A stretch of 64,000 nucleotides of DNA, taken from contig NZ_JAKNQH010000003.1 of the NCBI RefSeq assembly GCF_022662305.1, positions 369,390-433,389 of the forward strand. The letters are read 5' to 3'. Positions within the stretch are counted from its first letter, which is position 1. Each line of letters starts with the position of its first letter. This document shows positions 1-8,281 of the stretch, piece after piece. The notes below the pieces were generated by a model. That model worked only from the letters and a program-made list of their open reading frames with translations. It had not been told where the DNA came from and made no database searches. The translations under genes were made by a program, and so were the position numbers. This DNA is from Sphingomonas sp. BAUL-RG-20F-R05-02. GTDB taxonomy: Bacteria; Pseudomonadota; Alphaproteobacteria; Sphingomonadales; Sphingomonadaceae.

Positions 1-1
1 C

Positions 2-1255
2 AACAGCTACATCGTCATCGGCGATGCCTGCGTCTACCTCACCGTGCCGATCGCCGACACGGTGCGCAACCTGTACGGCTGGAACGCCGCCGGCGGCGAG
101 TTCAACGTCCTCTACACACCGAACTATACGGCGCAGAAGCCGGCGTCGGTGTGGGCGAACGCGCCGCAGGGCAGTTACATGGTCTATAACGGCGGCCGGT
201 ACTATTACCCGTCGAAGCCGGAAGAGGCTGATCCTGCCAACCAGCATCAGCAGATGGACTATTTCTATCGGATGGGCGGCCGCTACATGCGGTTCCCGTT
301 CAAGTCGCAGCGCCTCCAGCACCAGGCCTTCGGGCCGCTCTATTACGGCGACGACGTTCCGTTCACGAAGTTCAGCAGCCAGGATATGCGCCGCGTCATT
401 GAGGCGGCACGCTACTGGCTGACCGCCTATCCTGACACGCGCATCCTGTTCGACAATCATGAGTTCGGCGAGCGCAACTTCAACCTCCAGATCGCGGCGG
501 ACGGCACCGCGACCTACGATGTGGCGCGGTATCGCTTCGACAATCCCGACGCGGAGACCACGCCGGCGCAGCTCGTCGACTTCTGGGTTCGCTTCGTACA
601 GGCGATGCTGGTCGAGCTGCCGATGGGCCGCTGGGACGTGGACTTCATGAACGAGCCAAAGGAGGTCGGCTCCGCCATCGCGCCGGCGCAGTGGGCTGCG
701 ACAATGCAGTGGCTGACCAACGCGGTGCGGTCGCGAACGGACTTCCTAGGCATCGTTCACCGGGAAATGACCGAATATTCGTCGGCGCTGAACTTCGTCA
801 AGAACGGCAACGCCGACGCCAACCTGCTCAGCTACGATCCAGCGCGGAACATGCTGTTCCACCTCCACAGCTACAACGACAAGGATGCCTCGGGCACTTC
901 CGGCATCTGTGTCCCTGACGCCGGCGCCGCTCGCCTCAAGGATGCGACGGACTGGGCAAACGCCCACGGCTTCACTCGCGACAACGGCTACGGGTTGTTC
1001 CTCGGCGAAACTGGCGCAGGGTCGCCATCCGTTCAAGGCCAGGAGATCTGTGGCCCGGTGATCGCCAACGAGCTGCAATTCCTGCTCGACAACGCGAACG
1101 TGTGGTTCGGCTACACCTGGTACGCATCAGGGTTCGGGGTCAGCTACCCATTCGCGCTGGATCCTAGCAACGGCAACTACCTCGACCCGGTCCACACGCC
1201 CAACCTGCTGCTCAACTCGGGCATCTGGAAGACCGGCAACAAAATTCCGGCCTGA
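2..1255 (+). CDS. GH5-type glycoside hydrolase, 5'-truncated by window start
   Basis: The reading frame is open to the first complete codon, and its upstream residues (GDACVYLTVPIADT) look coding, so the gene starts left of the window; at least 417 aa are seen. Two glutamates sit in a GH5/clan GH-A layout. The acid/base candidate is in FMNEPKE (codon 653-655) and the nucleophile candidate is in LGETGAG (codon 1007-1009), about 118 residues apart. The family cleaves beta-glycosidic bonds in polysaccharides. It lies just before the lysis genes, where tail-fibre or depolymerase genes usually sit, so a role in degrading host exopolysaccharide is inferred. The substrate cannot be read from sequence. 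The second GH5-like gene at 5310-6554 has the same motif pair but differs elsewhere. Confidence 0.72.
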   Translation, partial: NSYIVIGDACVYLTVPIADTVRNLYGWNAAGGEFNVLYTPNYTAQKPASVWANAPQGSYMVYNGGRYYYPSKPEEADPANQHQQMDYFYRMGGRYMRFPFKSQRLQHQAFGPLYYGDDVPFTKFSSQDMRRVIEAARYWLTAYPDTRILFDNHEFGERNFNLQIAADGTATYDVARYRFDNPDAETTPAQLVDFWVRFVQAMLVELPMGRWDVDFMNEPKEVGSAIAPAQWAATMQWLTNAVRSRTDFLGIVHREMTEYSSALNFVKNGNADANLLSYDPARNMLFHLHSYNDKDASGTSGICVPDAGAARLKDATDWANAHGFTRDNGYGLFLGETGAGSPSVQGQEICGPVIANELQFLLDNANVWFGYTWYASGFGVSYPFALDPSNGNYLDPVHTPNLLLNSGIWKTGNKIPA

Positions 1256-1289
1256 GCTTCGGGCCTGGCCGGCCGCAAGGATCCTCGAC

Positions 1290-1571
1290 ATGCGCGATAT
1301 TGATTACACCGGCTCGTCGGGCGGTTTGCTGGCGCTTGCCTTCGGTGCGGGCTGGGCGACCGCCACGACCATGTGGCTCGCCGTCGCCGGCATGGTCTGG
1401 CGGTTCTTCCTCGAGCCACGGATCACGCAGCTCCAGTCCGACCTGCAAGCCAACCGCGAGCAAATCATGCGCCTCGAGACCGCGCTGCTGATCCACGGCT
1501 CCGCCAGTGTGCGGAAAGCAATCCGGGCACCCGAATGCGAGCCTGCCGCCGACGAGGCGGTCACCCCCTAG
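1290..1571 (+). CDS. Small membrane-anchored coiled-coil phage protein (holin or spanin candidate)
   Basis: The protein has 93 aa with one hydrophobic stretch at about residues 12-40 (GGLLALAFGAGW...VWRFFL), followed by a heptad-like segment at about 43-70 (ITQLQSDLQANREQIMRLE) and an acidic tail. AAGGAT lies about 7 bases before the ATG. It stands 34 bases after the GH5 gene and 10 bases before the endolysin gene, where phages keep holins or Rz-type inner-membrane spanins. One membrane segment plus a periplasmic coiled coil fits an i-spanin, but no family can be named with certainty and no overlapping o-spanin lipoprotein was found. Confidence 0.6.
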   Translation: MRDIDYTGSSGGLLALAFGAGWATATTMWLAVAGMVWRFFLEPRITQLQSDLQANREQIMRLETALLIHGSASVRKAIRAPECEPAADEAVTP

Positions 1572-1581
1572 GAGAAACACG

Positions 1582-2094
1582 ATGGCGTCGAACAACACGC
1601 CGGGGATCGCACGCGCGATCGCCGGCGCCCTTAGTGCTGTCTCGGTCGCGGCGCTGGCCCTGGCAACGCCGGCGCTCGAGCAGGACGAGGGCAAGCGCAA
1701 CACCGGCTACCTCGATATCGCCCGCATCCCCACCGAGTGCTTCGGTCACACCGGCCCCGAGGTCCGCGTCGGCGTCACCCGCTCCGATGCGTACTGCCAG
1801 GCCAAGCTCGCCGGCGATGCCGAGACGCATCTGCGCGGCGTGCTCGCCTGTACCCCAACACTCACCGATCGCCGCTACCAGCTCGCGGCCGCGACCCGCA
1901 CCGCCTTCAACATCGGCGTCTCTGCCTTCTGCGGATCCACGATCGCGAAGCGCTTCAACGCGCGCGACTGGCGCGGCGGCTGCGACGCGATGCTCGCTTG
2001 GAACAAGGCCCGCGTGAACGGCCGCCCGGTCGTCGTCACCGGCCTCGCCAAGCGCCGGACGCGCGAGCGCGCGATGTGCCTCACCGACCTTTGA
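1582..2094 (+). CDS. Phage lysozyme, GH24, signal-anchor (SAR) endolysin type
   Basis: The protein has 170 aa. It shows the exact GH24 triad spacing E36-x8-D45-x5-T51 in EGKRNTGYLDIARIPT, followed by GHTG. Residues 9-32 form a weakly hydrophobic Ala/Gly/Ser-rich N-terminal segment directly abutting the catalytic Glu. This resembles signal-anchor-release endolysins such as R21, which are exported by Sec and activated when the helix leaves the membrane. The start was chosen at the ATG behind GGAGAAACACG; the upstream reading frame overlaps the previous gene and looks non-coding. The enzyme cleaves the MurNAc-GlcNAc bond of peptidoglycan at host lysis. Several cysteines (for example in TECFG, YCQ and AFCG) could control activation, which is an inference. 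Confidence 0.85.
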   Translation: MASNNTPGIARAIAGALSAVSVAALALATPALEQDEGKRNTGYLDIARIPTECFGHTGPEVRVGVTRSDAYCQAKLAGDAETHLRGVLACTPTLTDRRYQLAAATRTAFNIGVSAFCGSTIAKRFNARDWRGGCDAMLAWNKARVNGRPVVVTGLAKRRTRERAMCLTDL

Positions 2095-2107
2095 CAGGAG
2101 AACACTT

Positions 2108-2530
2108 ATGAACGTCATCACCAGCATCGCGCCGATCGTCGCCTCGGCCGCCACGCTCGCTTCCTCGCCGACGCTGATCCTCGCGCTCGGCTTGCTCCAC
2201 CTCGGCGCCAAGGCGGTCGGCCGACTGATCCCGGACAGCCGCAAGGGCGTCCTGGGCGCGATCCGCAAAGCCGCCAAGGTGCTCGCGGTCGAGCCGCGTA
2301 ATCGCGTTTTTGATACCACGTCGATCGTCGGCACCGCGACAATGGGCGCACCTGCCGGCGACGTCATCGCCGATGTTGCCACGAACATCACCGCCATCGC
2401 TGCCCAGACTGAAGCCGTCGCGCCCGCAGCTGCCGTCGTCGCCGACCTGAACGCAAACGCGAAGGCCGCTGTCATCGCGCAGATTGCAGCCGGCAAGCTC
2501 TCTTCCCTGCTCGGCAAGCTGAAGAGCTGA
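2108..2530 (+). CDS. Phage protein of unknown function, Ala-rich
   Basis: The protein has 140 aa and an ATG behind a clear GACAGGAG ribosome site, 13 bases after the endolysin stop. It has a hydrophobic N-terminal segment (about residues 5-37) with a possible second half, then a long Ala/Val-rich amphipathic region and a basic end (LSSLLGKLKS). I recognise no family. Its place in the lysis cassette and its membrane-active look allow a holin-like role, but a structural or fibre-associated role is equally possible. Confidence 0.6.
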   Translation: MNVITSIAPIVASAATLASSPTLILALGLLHLGAKAVGRLIPDSRKGVLGAIRKAAKVLAVEPRNRVFDTTSIVGTATMGAPAGDVIADVATNITAIAAQTEAVAPAAAVVADLNANAKAAVIAQIAAGKLSSLLGKLKS

Positions 2531-2585
2531 TCGCGGCCGAGCAACTCCGCGCCTTCACCGCGCCCGTCTTTCCCAAGGAAAAATC

Positions 2586-5024
2586 ATGACCTACGATGTC
2601 GCTGTCGCGAACCTGCCGCTTGCGGACACCCTCACCGGCGCCGAGCTGCTGCCGATCTATCAAGGCGGCCGCCGCGTTCTGACGACCCTTCAGGCAGCTT
2701 GTCTGACCAAGGCGCCGTTTTCCGGTGCGCCAGCGGTGGTGGGTCTGCCAGGTGCAGACGCGATCAGCGGCGCGGAGATCACCACGCTTTTCCAGAACGG
2801 CAGCCTGCGGGTGTCGACGCTGGGGGCGATTGTCTCGACGCATGGCCCGTCGTTCCGAGAGCCGCTAACTCTGTCCGTTCGCGGCGCCGACGCCCTGGTC
2901 GGAGGCGAGTACCTCCCGGTGTATCAGGGGGGGCGTCGGGTGTTGGCGACGATAAACCAGATTGCCACGTACGCCGGCACGCAGGTAGCTCCATCGGTTC
3001 TCGCAGCGGTACCGACGATTGCAGCGGTGGCTGCGAACGCAGCAGCCGGCACCTTGCTCTTCGCGCTCGGCAACGTGCCCGCTGGCGTGATCCCAACCGT
3101 CAGCCCGAATGACGGCCGCTTCGCGATCGCCGGCGATGCAACGAACGGATGGAAAGTCGTCACCGGCGCAACTGCACTATCTGCCGGCTCGGTTAACGTG
3201 ACGGCCAACGCCGCCGGTGCCACTGGCGTCACCGTCCCGGTCACGATCGCGGCGGTGGCGTCGCCTACCGTCACCATTTCCGGCGCGCAGTCGAAAGCTG
3301 AGGGCAACAGCGGTGCTACCGTTTTCACATACACTGTTACCCGTTCCGCCACGTCGGGCGCGGTGTCGGTGCCGTGGACCTTCACGGCGGGCAACACCAG
3401 CGCGGACGACTTCACCGGCGGTGTCTACCCGGCCGGCGGTTCGGTCGCACTCGCCGATGGACAGGCCAGCGGCACATTCTCGATCAGTGTAAACGGTGAT
3501 ACCGTCGTCGAGGGCAACGAGACGTTCACCGTGCTGATCTCGACGCCGGCCGGCTACGTGGCAGGCGCAGCTACCAGCGCGACGGGCACGATCCTAAATG
3601 ACGACGTCGCCGCTGGTGCGTTGCCGACGTCGGTCCTGATCGTTGCCGAGGGCGACAGCATCACGACCGGTTTGCAGGGCAGCGGCGGGATCACCTCCTA
3701 CGTCGATCAGGTGATGGACGCTAACCCGTTCCAGCTGCCCGGTTACGCTGCGGGCAACACTGGCTCGACCACATACCAGTACCGTAAGGTGTCGCAGAGC
3801 GGGGAAACCGCGCTCAGCATGGCGAATGGTTACAATGGCACTGGCGGCTCTGCCATTCTCGCGCCGGGCGCAGGCCCGGCAGGCGGCGCAGGCGGTCAAG
3901 GCATTGGCGCGGGACCGTCCTATGACTCCACCAAAGCCATGAACATCGTCACGATGCACGCCGGCACGAACGACAATACGATCAGCGCGGAATATCAGAT
4001 CTACCGCGCGCTCCGTTCGTATCAGCGGCAGGCTCGCGCAACTGGCTATCAGCGGAGCATCGGCAGCACGATCATCTCGCGCACGAACGTCACGTACACC
4101 TCAACGGACACGGGCGTTGACCACAACTTCGACGGCAACACCGCGCCGATCAATCTGTCGATCCGCGCCTATTGGAGCAGCGACCTAGGCTACGATTACC
4201 TGTGCGATTACGCGGCCGACCCCGCATATGACACACAGGCACACTACGCTCCGAACACCCCGGATGGCACGCACCCGAGCAACGCCGGCTATGCGCGGAT
4301 GGCGGCGATCTATCAGGCCGGATTGCAGGCGGTCATCAATCAGGCCACGCGAACCCCTCGTGTTCAGGGCCTGACCTTCTCCAAGTACGACGTGGGTGGC
4401 AATGGGCAGCTGTCGTCGGATCTCAAGACCTTCTCGGTCACCACCACAGGCAACACATCTTCGATGGTGCGCGGCTTGCCGCGTATGCCGGTAGGGTCGG
4501 GCAAGTGGTATTGGGAAATCATCACGAACAGCAACGGCCCCAACCAAATCGGCCTCTGCACTGAAGCGTTCGAGCCGTACATTTACGCGAAGAATGGCAG
4601 TCTCGTTAATGCTACCGCTTCAGGCGGTCTAGCCATCGCCGCTTGGGGCGATATCGTGCAGTTCAACAACACGATCATCAACAGCGGCACTTACTATCCG
4701 CAAAATGGCGATATCGTGCAGTACTGCTTTGATGCTGACACCGGACTGCTGTGGTTCCGAACGTTCAAGGTAGCGAGCGGCACCTATACCAATTGGAACG
4801 GATCGGCGACGGCAGATCCTGCGACGCTCACTGGCGGTATCGATATCCGTACCGGCAAGCTCGGCAGCGTCTCGATCAGCCCCGCCGCCCATTGCGGCAG
4901 CGCTTCGGCGGGTGTCACCTCGCGCTTTGCCTCGGCAGAGCAAACCCTGCGCTACGCTGCGATCTCCGGTGCCAACGGCGGTCCAAACTTCCGTTCGTTC
5001 GATACCGCTACGGTGCCGGGCTGA
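2586..5024 (+). CDS. Multidomain phage surface protein: tail-type repeats, Calx-beta, SGNH hydrolase, SPRY
   Basis: The protein has 812 aa with no signal peptide, as expected for a virion protein. Three related 35-40 aa units occupy about residues 9-131; each carries a GAD/GAE core followed by a QGGRRV or QNGSLRV strand and a TL/TI turn, the look of a virion-attachment region. A Calx-beta-like domain follows at about 226-338, ending in TGTILNDD. An SGNH/GDSL esterase domain at about 345-590 has block I GDS (D357, S358), block III GTND (G460-D463) and the DxxH dyad D560/H563. A SPRY/concanavalin-like domain lies at about 598-790 (GKWYWEI). SGNH enzymes often remove O-acetyl groups from polysaccharides. 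Lying between two GH5-type genes, it may deacylate capsule during adsorption, which is an inference. Confidence 0.78.
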   Translation: MTYDVAVANLPLADTLTGAELLPIYQGGRRVLTTLQAACLTKAPFSGAPAVVGLPGADAISGAEITTLFQNGSLRVSTLGAIVSTHGPSFREPLTLSVRGADALVGGEYLPVYQGGRRVLATINQIATYAGTQVAPSVLAAVPTIAAVAANAAAGTLLFALGNVPAGVIPTVSPNDGRFAIAGDATNGWKVVTGATALSAGSVNVTANAAGATGVTVPVTIAAVASPTVTISGAQSKAEGNSGATVFTYTVTRSATSGAVSVPWTFTAGNTSADDFTGGVYPAGGSVALADGQASGTFSISVNGDTVVEGNETFTVLISTPAGYVAGAATSATGTILNDDVAAGALPTSVLIVAEGDSITTGLQGSGGITSYVDQVMDANPFQLPGYAAGNTGSTTYQYRKVSQSGETALSMANGYNGTGGSAILAPGAGPAGGAGGQGIGAGPSYDSTKAMNIVTMHAGTNDNTISAEYQIYRALRSYQRQARATGYQRSIGSTIISRTNVTYTSTDTGVDHNFDGNTAPINLSIRAYWSSDLGYDYLCDYAADPAYDTQAHYAPNTPDGTHPSNAGYARMAAIYQAGLQAVINQATRTPRVQGLTFSKYDVGGNGQLSSDLKTFSVTTTGNTSSMVRGLPRMPVGSGKWYWEIITNSNGPNQIGLCTEAFEPYIYAKNGSLVNATASGGLAIAAWGDIVQFNNTIINSGTYYPQNGDIVQYCFDADTGLLWFRTFKVASGTYTNWNGSATADPATLTGGIDIRTGKLGSVSISPAAHCGSASAGVTSRFASAEQTLRYAAISGANGGPNFRSFDTATVPG

Positions 5025-5043
5025 TACCCCGCACCGTAGGAAT

Positions 5044-5247
5044 CTACATCACGTCTTGGCACGAGGCGCACCGGGTAGTGAGGTACGCCTCTTCGTCACC
5101 GCATCTGACGCAGATGCCTAAGCTCTCCCGCCGCTTTCTCTCGGCAACGCGCGCCCGGTCATCAGCCAACATCTTCCTCCACCATTTCGAAATGGCGGCC
5201 CCTGCGTGCAGCGGGAGGAAGTAAATCGCATCTCGAAATCTAGCCAT
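5044..5247 (-). CDS. Small zinc-ribbon-like protein, antisense to the late genes
   Basis: The protein has 67 aa when started at the ATG at 5247; an in-frame ATG at 5265 is also possible. Its C-terminal half has two CxxC pairs (CVRC...CASC, 11 residues apart), a typical structural zinc site. A basic segment (RARVAERKRRES) precedes it. Composition is unlike the Arg/Ala shadow frames around it. No convincing ribosome site is seen. Position and strand, between two plus-strand fibre-type genes, suggest an independently expressed accessory gene. Function unknown. Confidence 0.5.
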   Translation of the reverse strand: MARFRDAIYFLPLHAGAAISKWWRKMLADDRARVAERKRRESLGICVRCGDEEAYLTTRCASCQDVM

Positions 5248-5309
5248 TTCTAACGGTAACGTCATGAAATCGGCTGAGCAAACCCAAATTGTAGTTTGGA
5301 GGCACAGCA

Positions 5310-6554
5310 ATGATCCGATCCGTTATAGCAGCAGCGTTAGCGCTGTTCGCGACGCCGGCGATCGCCGACACAATCCCGATCGTGGACGGCCCGCTGGTGG
5401 TTCATACCGGCGACATCCTCACCTCCGGCAAGGCGGTGCAGAACAACCCGGTCGGCGACGTGATCACGTGCGCGAAGGGCGTTTGCCCGAACCGCATGGG
5501 ACGCGGATTCTTCACCATGTCAGGCGGCGCAACGAGGCTTAAGGTACTGACGAAGTCGATCGGCTACGATCCGGACGGCTACAGATACCAGGTGCTCGAC
5601 GGCATTCCGGCGCTTGTCGCGCCGGTCGTCACCACGCCCGCCCCCGCAAAGCTCAACCCGTTCGGCGTCAACTTGGCGGGATGTTACCAGGCGACCAATG
5701 GCGCGCTATGCCCCAACCAGGACGATATCGACTGGTACACGGCGCCAGCGCAGGGCTTCCAACTAGTCCGCGTCGCGTTCAAGGATGTCACGCCGAAGGC
5801 CACGCTCTACAAGTCGATCGACGGCCTGCTCGCCAAGGGTGCGACCGTCGTGATGGATCGGCACCAATTCACGTGGGACACGGCGCCAAACCAGATCGCC
5901 TACTGGATCGATAAGGCGGCGCCGTACAAGACCAACACACGCGTCGTGATCGACTTCATGAACGAGCCGCGCAACTTCAACGATCCGGTCGTGACGAACG
6001 ACTGGGTGCAGTGGGCGGCTGACACCAAGGCAATCATCGCCGGCCTCCGCGCTGCCGGCTTCCAGAACACCTTCGCCGTCGAGTGGCCTGGTTCCAGCGC
6101 TGCCTTTCGCTTCGACAAGCATGAGCCTTCGTACAAGGCATGCGAGAGCGCAGCGTGTGCGATGGATCGGCAGGGTGGCCTAGGCGACACCAACATCCTG
6201 CTCGAAGGCCATATGTACTGGGACAAGGGTTCCACCGGCACGCACTGGGAGTGTGATCCCGCGAGCGGCATGTGGTATGACGCGCTCCGAGCCGGCGCTG
6301 CTGCGCGCGGGCTCAAGGCGTACATGGGCGAAGGTGCTGGCGGAAACGCCGGAGGCGTGCAGAACGTCTGCGCAGGGTACCTCGCGCAAGCCGTCGCCGA
6401 AGTGAAGGCGCACCCAGAGACGTGGTTCGGCGTCACCTGGTGGGGCGCTGGTCGCGAGTGGCCGGAAGCATACCCGCTGAAGATCGAGCCAAAGAAGGGC
6501 ACGCGGGCCGCCGTTCCGCATAGTGCCTACCTCGAGCAGCTGCGCGGCAAGTGA
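5310..6554 (+). CDS. Secreted GH5-type glycoside hydrolase (cellulase-like)
   Basis: The protein has 414 aa with a clear signal peptide (MIRSVIAAALALFATPAIA, cut near residue 20). An N-terminal region of about 90 residues has no assignment and precedes a GH5-like barrel starting near NPFGVNLAGCYQ. Catalytic candidates are E219 in FMNEPRNF (acid/base) and E341 in YMGEGAGG (nucleophile), with a conserved-type WWGAGREW near the end. GGAGG lies 8 bases before the ATG. Unlike the first GH5 gene this one carries an export signal, so it would act outside the lysogen or lysing cell rather than as a virion part. Cellulase, mannanase or exopolysaccharide lyase-like specificities cannot be told apart here. 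Confidence 0.75.
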   Translation: MIRSVIAAALALFATPAIADTIPIVDGPLVVHTGDILTSGKAVQNNPVGDVITCAKGVCPNRMGRGFFTMSGGATRLKVLTKSIGYDPDGYRYQVLDGIPALVAPVVTTPAPAKLNPFGVNLAGCYQATNGALCPNQDDIDWYTAPAQGFQLVRVAFKDVTPKATLYKSIDGLLAKGATVVMDRHQFTWDTAPNQIAYWIDKAAPYKTNTRVVIDFMNEPRNFNDPVVTNDWVQWAADTKAIIAGLRAAGFQNTFAVEWPGSSAAFRFDKHEPSYKACESAACAMDRQGGLGDTNILLEGHMYWDKGSTGTHWECDPASGMWYDALRAGAAARGLKAYMGEGAGGNAGGVQNVCAGYLAQAVAEVKAHPETWFGVTWWGAGREWPEAYPLKIEPKKGTRAAVPHSAYLEQLRGK

Positions 6555-6913
6555 AACACCAGGCGCTACAACCTCGATGCGCAGATAGTGCGCCGGCGGC
6601 GTCAAGCGCTGATGTCGAGATCCGCACCGCTCCCCTCGGCGCCGGCCGCCTCGGCGCCACGCTGATCCCGGCCGGTTCGTATCTGGTCCGCGTTCACCCC
6701 GATAGCGGGCCGCGCTATGATCGTATGATCGTAGTGACGCCGGAAGAGGACGGCGCGGTGCTTCACCTCGCTGGCTGGATCGGCGAGCCGCTTACGCCTG
6801 GAGAATGGCAAGCAGCTCGCCAGGTGCTCTTCCCAGCCGCAACGCATGTCCGCTTCGAGCGGATGCGCGCCGATGGCAAGCTCTCGCACCGCAAGCTGAC
6901 GATCGCCAGCTGA
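6551..6913 (+). CDS. Hypothetical phage protein, coupled to the GH5 gene
   Basis: The protein has 120 aa, starting with a GTG that overlaps the GH5 stop (GTGA), which implies translational coupling. The first 20 residues are low-complexity. The remainder has alternating hydrophobic strands (ATLIPAGSYLVRVHPDSG, DRMIVVTPEEDGAVLHLAGW) that suggest a small beta-sandwich or barrel. No signal peptide and no known motif. It could be an accessory or binding partner of the hydrolase. Confidence 0.55.
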   Translation: MKHQALQPRCADSAPAASSADVEIRTAPLGAGRLGATLIPAGSYLVRVHPDSGPRYDRMIVVTPEEDGAVLHLAGWIGEPLTPGEWQAARQVLFPAATHVRFERMRADGKLSHRKLTIAS

Positions 6914-7293
6914 GCGGCATCGAACCTCTCGACGGCCGACCGGGACGCTGGCATAGCGCCAGCGTTCGACTGGACTAGCCGGAAGGTCGAACCCGCGCGC
7001 GCGTGCGGTCAGCCAGGTCATCACCGGTTCGCCGGGTGGCCTGCGGAATAGAAGACCCTTCGTGGGAACACGTAGGGTGCAGCTGCCTGGCTCTGCACGG
7101 CTACCGCCCGGTACCAGGCGGCGGCACGATCGAGCAGGCAGCCCGAGGTTCCCCCGAAGCCACTTCCCCCCATTCGGCGCCATTGGCGCCCCACTAGATC
7201 CCGCAGTCGTTTGGCTGCGGCCCCGTCGATCGCGCCGATCGGCGGCAATCTCGCGCGTCTAGCCGGCGCGCCTTCCCCCCACAGAAGGACTCT
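6914..7293. other. Non-coding stretch with several short hairpins
   Basis: About 380 bases hold no convincing gene; possible frames on both strands lack ribosome sites and coding bias. Visible inverted repeats include CGCTGGC/GCCAGCG near 6950-6968, GGCGCC/GGCGCC near 7178-7193 and CCGCAG/CTGCGG near 7203-7220. It may hold a leader or small RNA upstream of the methylase gene, or simply a decayed gene. Confidence 0.35.
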
Positions 7294-8085
7294 ATGACCG
7301 GCTCCATCGCTGTAAGAACCCCTGCGCCTTATCTCGGCGGCAAGCGCAATCTCTCCCGCCACCTGGTCGGCCTAATCGGCGAGACCCCGCACCGCACCTA
7401 TGTCGAGCCGTTCGTCGGCATGGGCGGCATTTTCCTCAAGCGCCACGCCGCTGCGCCGGTCGAGGTCATCAACGATTTGTCGCGCGACGTCGCGACGTTG
7501 TTCCGGATCCTCCAGCGCCACTACGAAGCGTTCATGGACACGCTGAAGTGGCAGCTCACCAGCCGAGCAGACTTCGAGCGGTTGATCGCGACCAATGCCG
7601 ACACGCTGACCGACCTCGAGCGCGCTGCGCGCTTCCTGTACCTTCAGCAGCTATCGTTCGGTGGCAAGGTCACCGGCCGGAACTTCGGCGTCGACAAGAA
7701 GGCACCGGCCCGCTTCGACGTCACTAAACTACGCGAGAAGCTGCCGGAGATCCACGAGCGCCTCGCCGGCGTGACGATCGAGTGCCTGCCCTATGCAGAC
7801 GTGATCCGCCGCTATGACTCGGCCGAGACGCTGTTCTATCTCGATCCGCCATATTGGAACTGCGAGAAGGACTATGGCGACGGCTTCGAGCGTGCCGACT
7901 TCGAGCGCCTGGCTGACCAGCTGGGGGGGATCGCCGGCAAGTTCATCCTGTCGATCAACGACACGCCTGGCGCCCGCGCCGTGTTCGCTCGCTTTAACCT
8001 CTCGGACATCGAGACGACCTATACGGTCGGCACAGCAAGCGCCGGCGGTGCAAAGCGAGCGGGAGAATTGATCGTGCGGAACTGA
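7294..8085 (+). CDS. D12-class DNA adenine-N6 methyltransferase (Dam type), phage-encoded
   Basis: The protein has 263 aa. An N-terminal PYLGGKR motif and EPFVGMGG (S-adenosylmethionine site) are followed by the catalytic DPPY at residues 184-187 (LDPPYW) and a C-terminal SINDTPGARAVF segment, the order of the MT-A70-unrelated D12/Dam family. It transfers a methyl group to adenine N6 in double-stranded DNA; the usual target in the family is GATC, but specificity is not visible. AAGGA precedes the ATG. No partner restriction gene is near, so it is an orphan that may protect phage DNA or alter host expression. It is the last gene before the hairpin at 8095-8127. Confidence 0.9.
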   Translation: MTGSIAVRTPAPYLGGKRNLSRHLVGLIGETPHRTYVEPFVGMGGIFLKRHAAAPVEVINDLSRDVATLFRILQRHYEAFMDTLKWQLTSRADFERLIATNADTLTDLERAARFLYLQQLSFGGKVTGRNFGVDKKAPARFDVTKLREKLPEIHERLAGVTIECLPYADVIRRYDSAETLFYLDPPYWNCEKDYGDGFERADFERLADQLGGIAGKFILSINDTPGARAVFARFNLSDIETTYTVGTASAGGAKRAGELIVRN

Positions 8086-8094
8086 TCAGCTGGG

Positions 8095-8127
8095 GGTATC
8101 GGCTGGGGTAAGCCCCTAGCCGATACC
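8095..8127 (+). terminator. Strong stem-loop closing the late/methylase block
   Basis: Ten bases after the methylase stop, GGTATCGGCT-GGGG pairs with CCCC-T-AGCCGATACC around a TAAG loop, giving 14 base pairs with one bulged T. No T-run follows, so termination without a classical tail, or protection of the mRNA end, is inferred. Confidence 0.6.
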
Positions 8128-8164
8128 TCTGGAATACCGCACAAAAGCGCCATCCCTGTCATCG

Positions 8165-8190
8165 CGCGGCGGAGCAATCCTCCACCGCGT
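8165..8190. repeat. GGCGGAG hairpin, copy 1 (imperfect)
   Basis: CGCGGcGGAG and CTCCaCCGCG pair around a short loop with one mismatch. It belongs to a set of similar hairpins at 10178-10204, 10535-10565 and 12068-12094. An AAAAGCAGAC...GCGCCCA...GCCGG tract follows at about 8211-8240, as it does behind copy 2. Confidence 0.5.
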
Positions 8191-8281
8191 TTACGATAAA
8201 TCCTAGGAAAAAGCAGACGGGCAGTAAGCGCCCAATAGCCGGCATCACCGGCAGAATTGTTATTCTGCTTTGCGCAGTTGC

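Noticed and set aside
6602..7183. Long minus-strand frame opposite 6551-6913
   Set aside because: Arg/Gly-rich shadow composition, no ribosome site, antisense to a better plus-strand gene.
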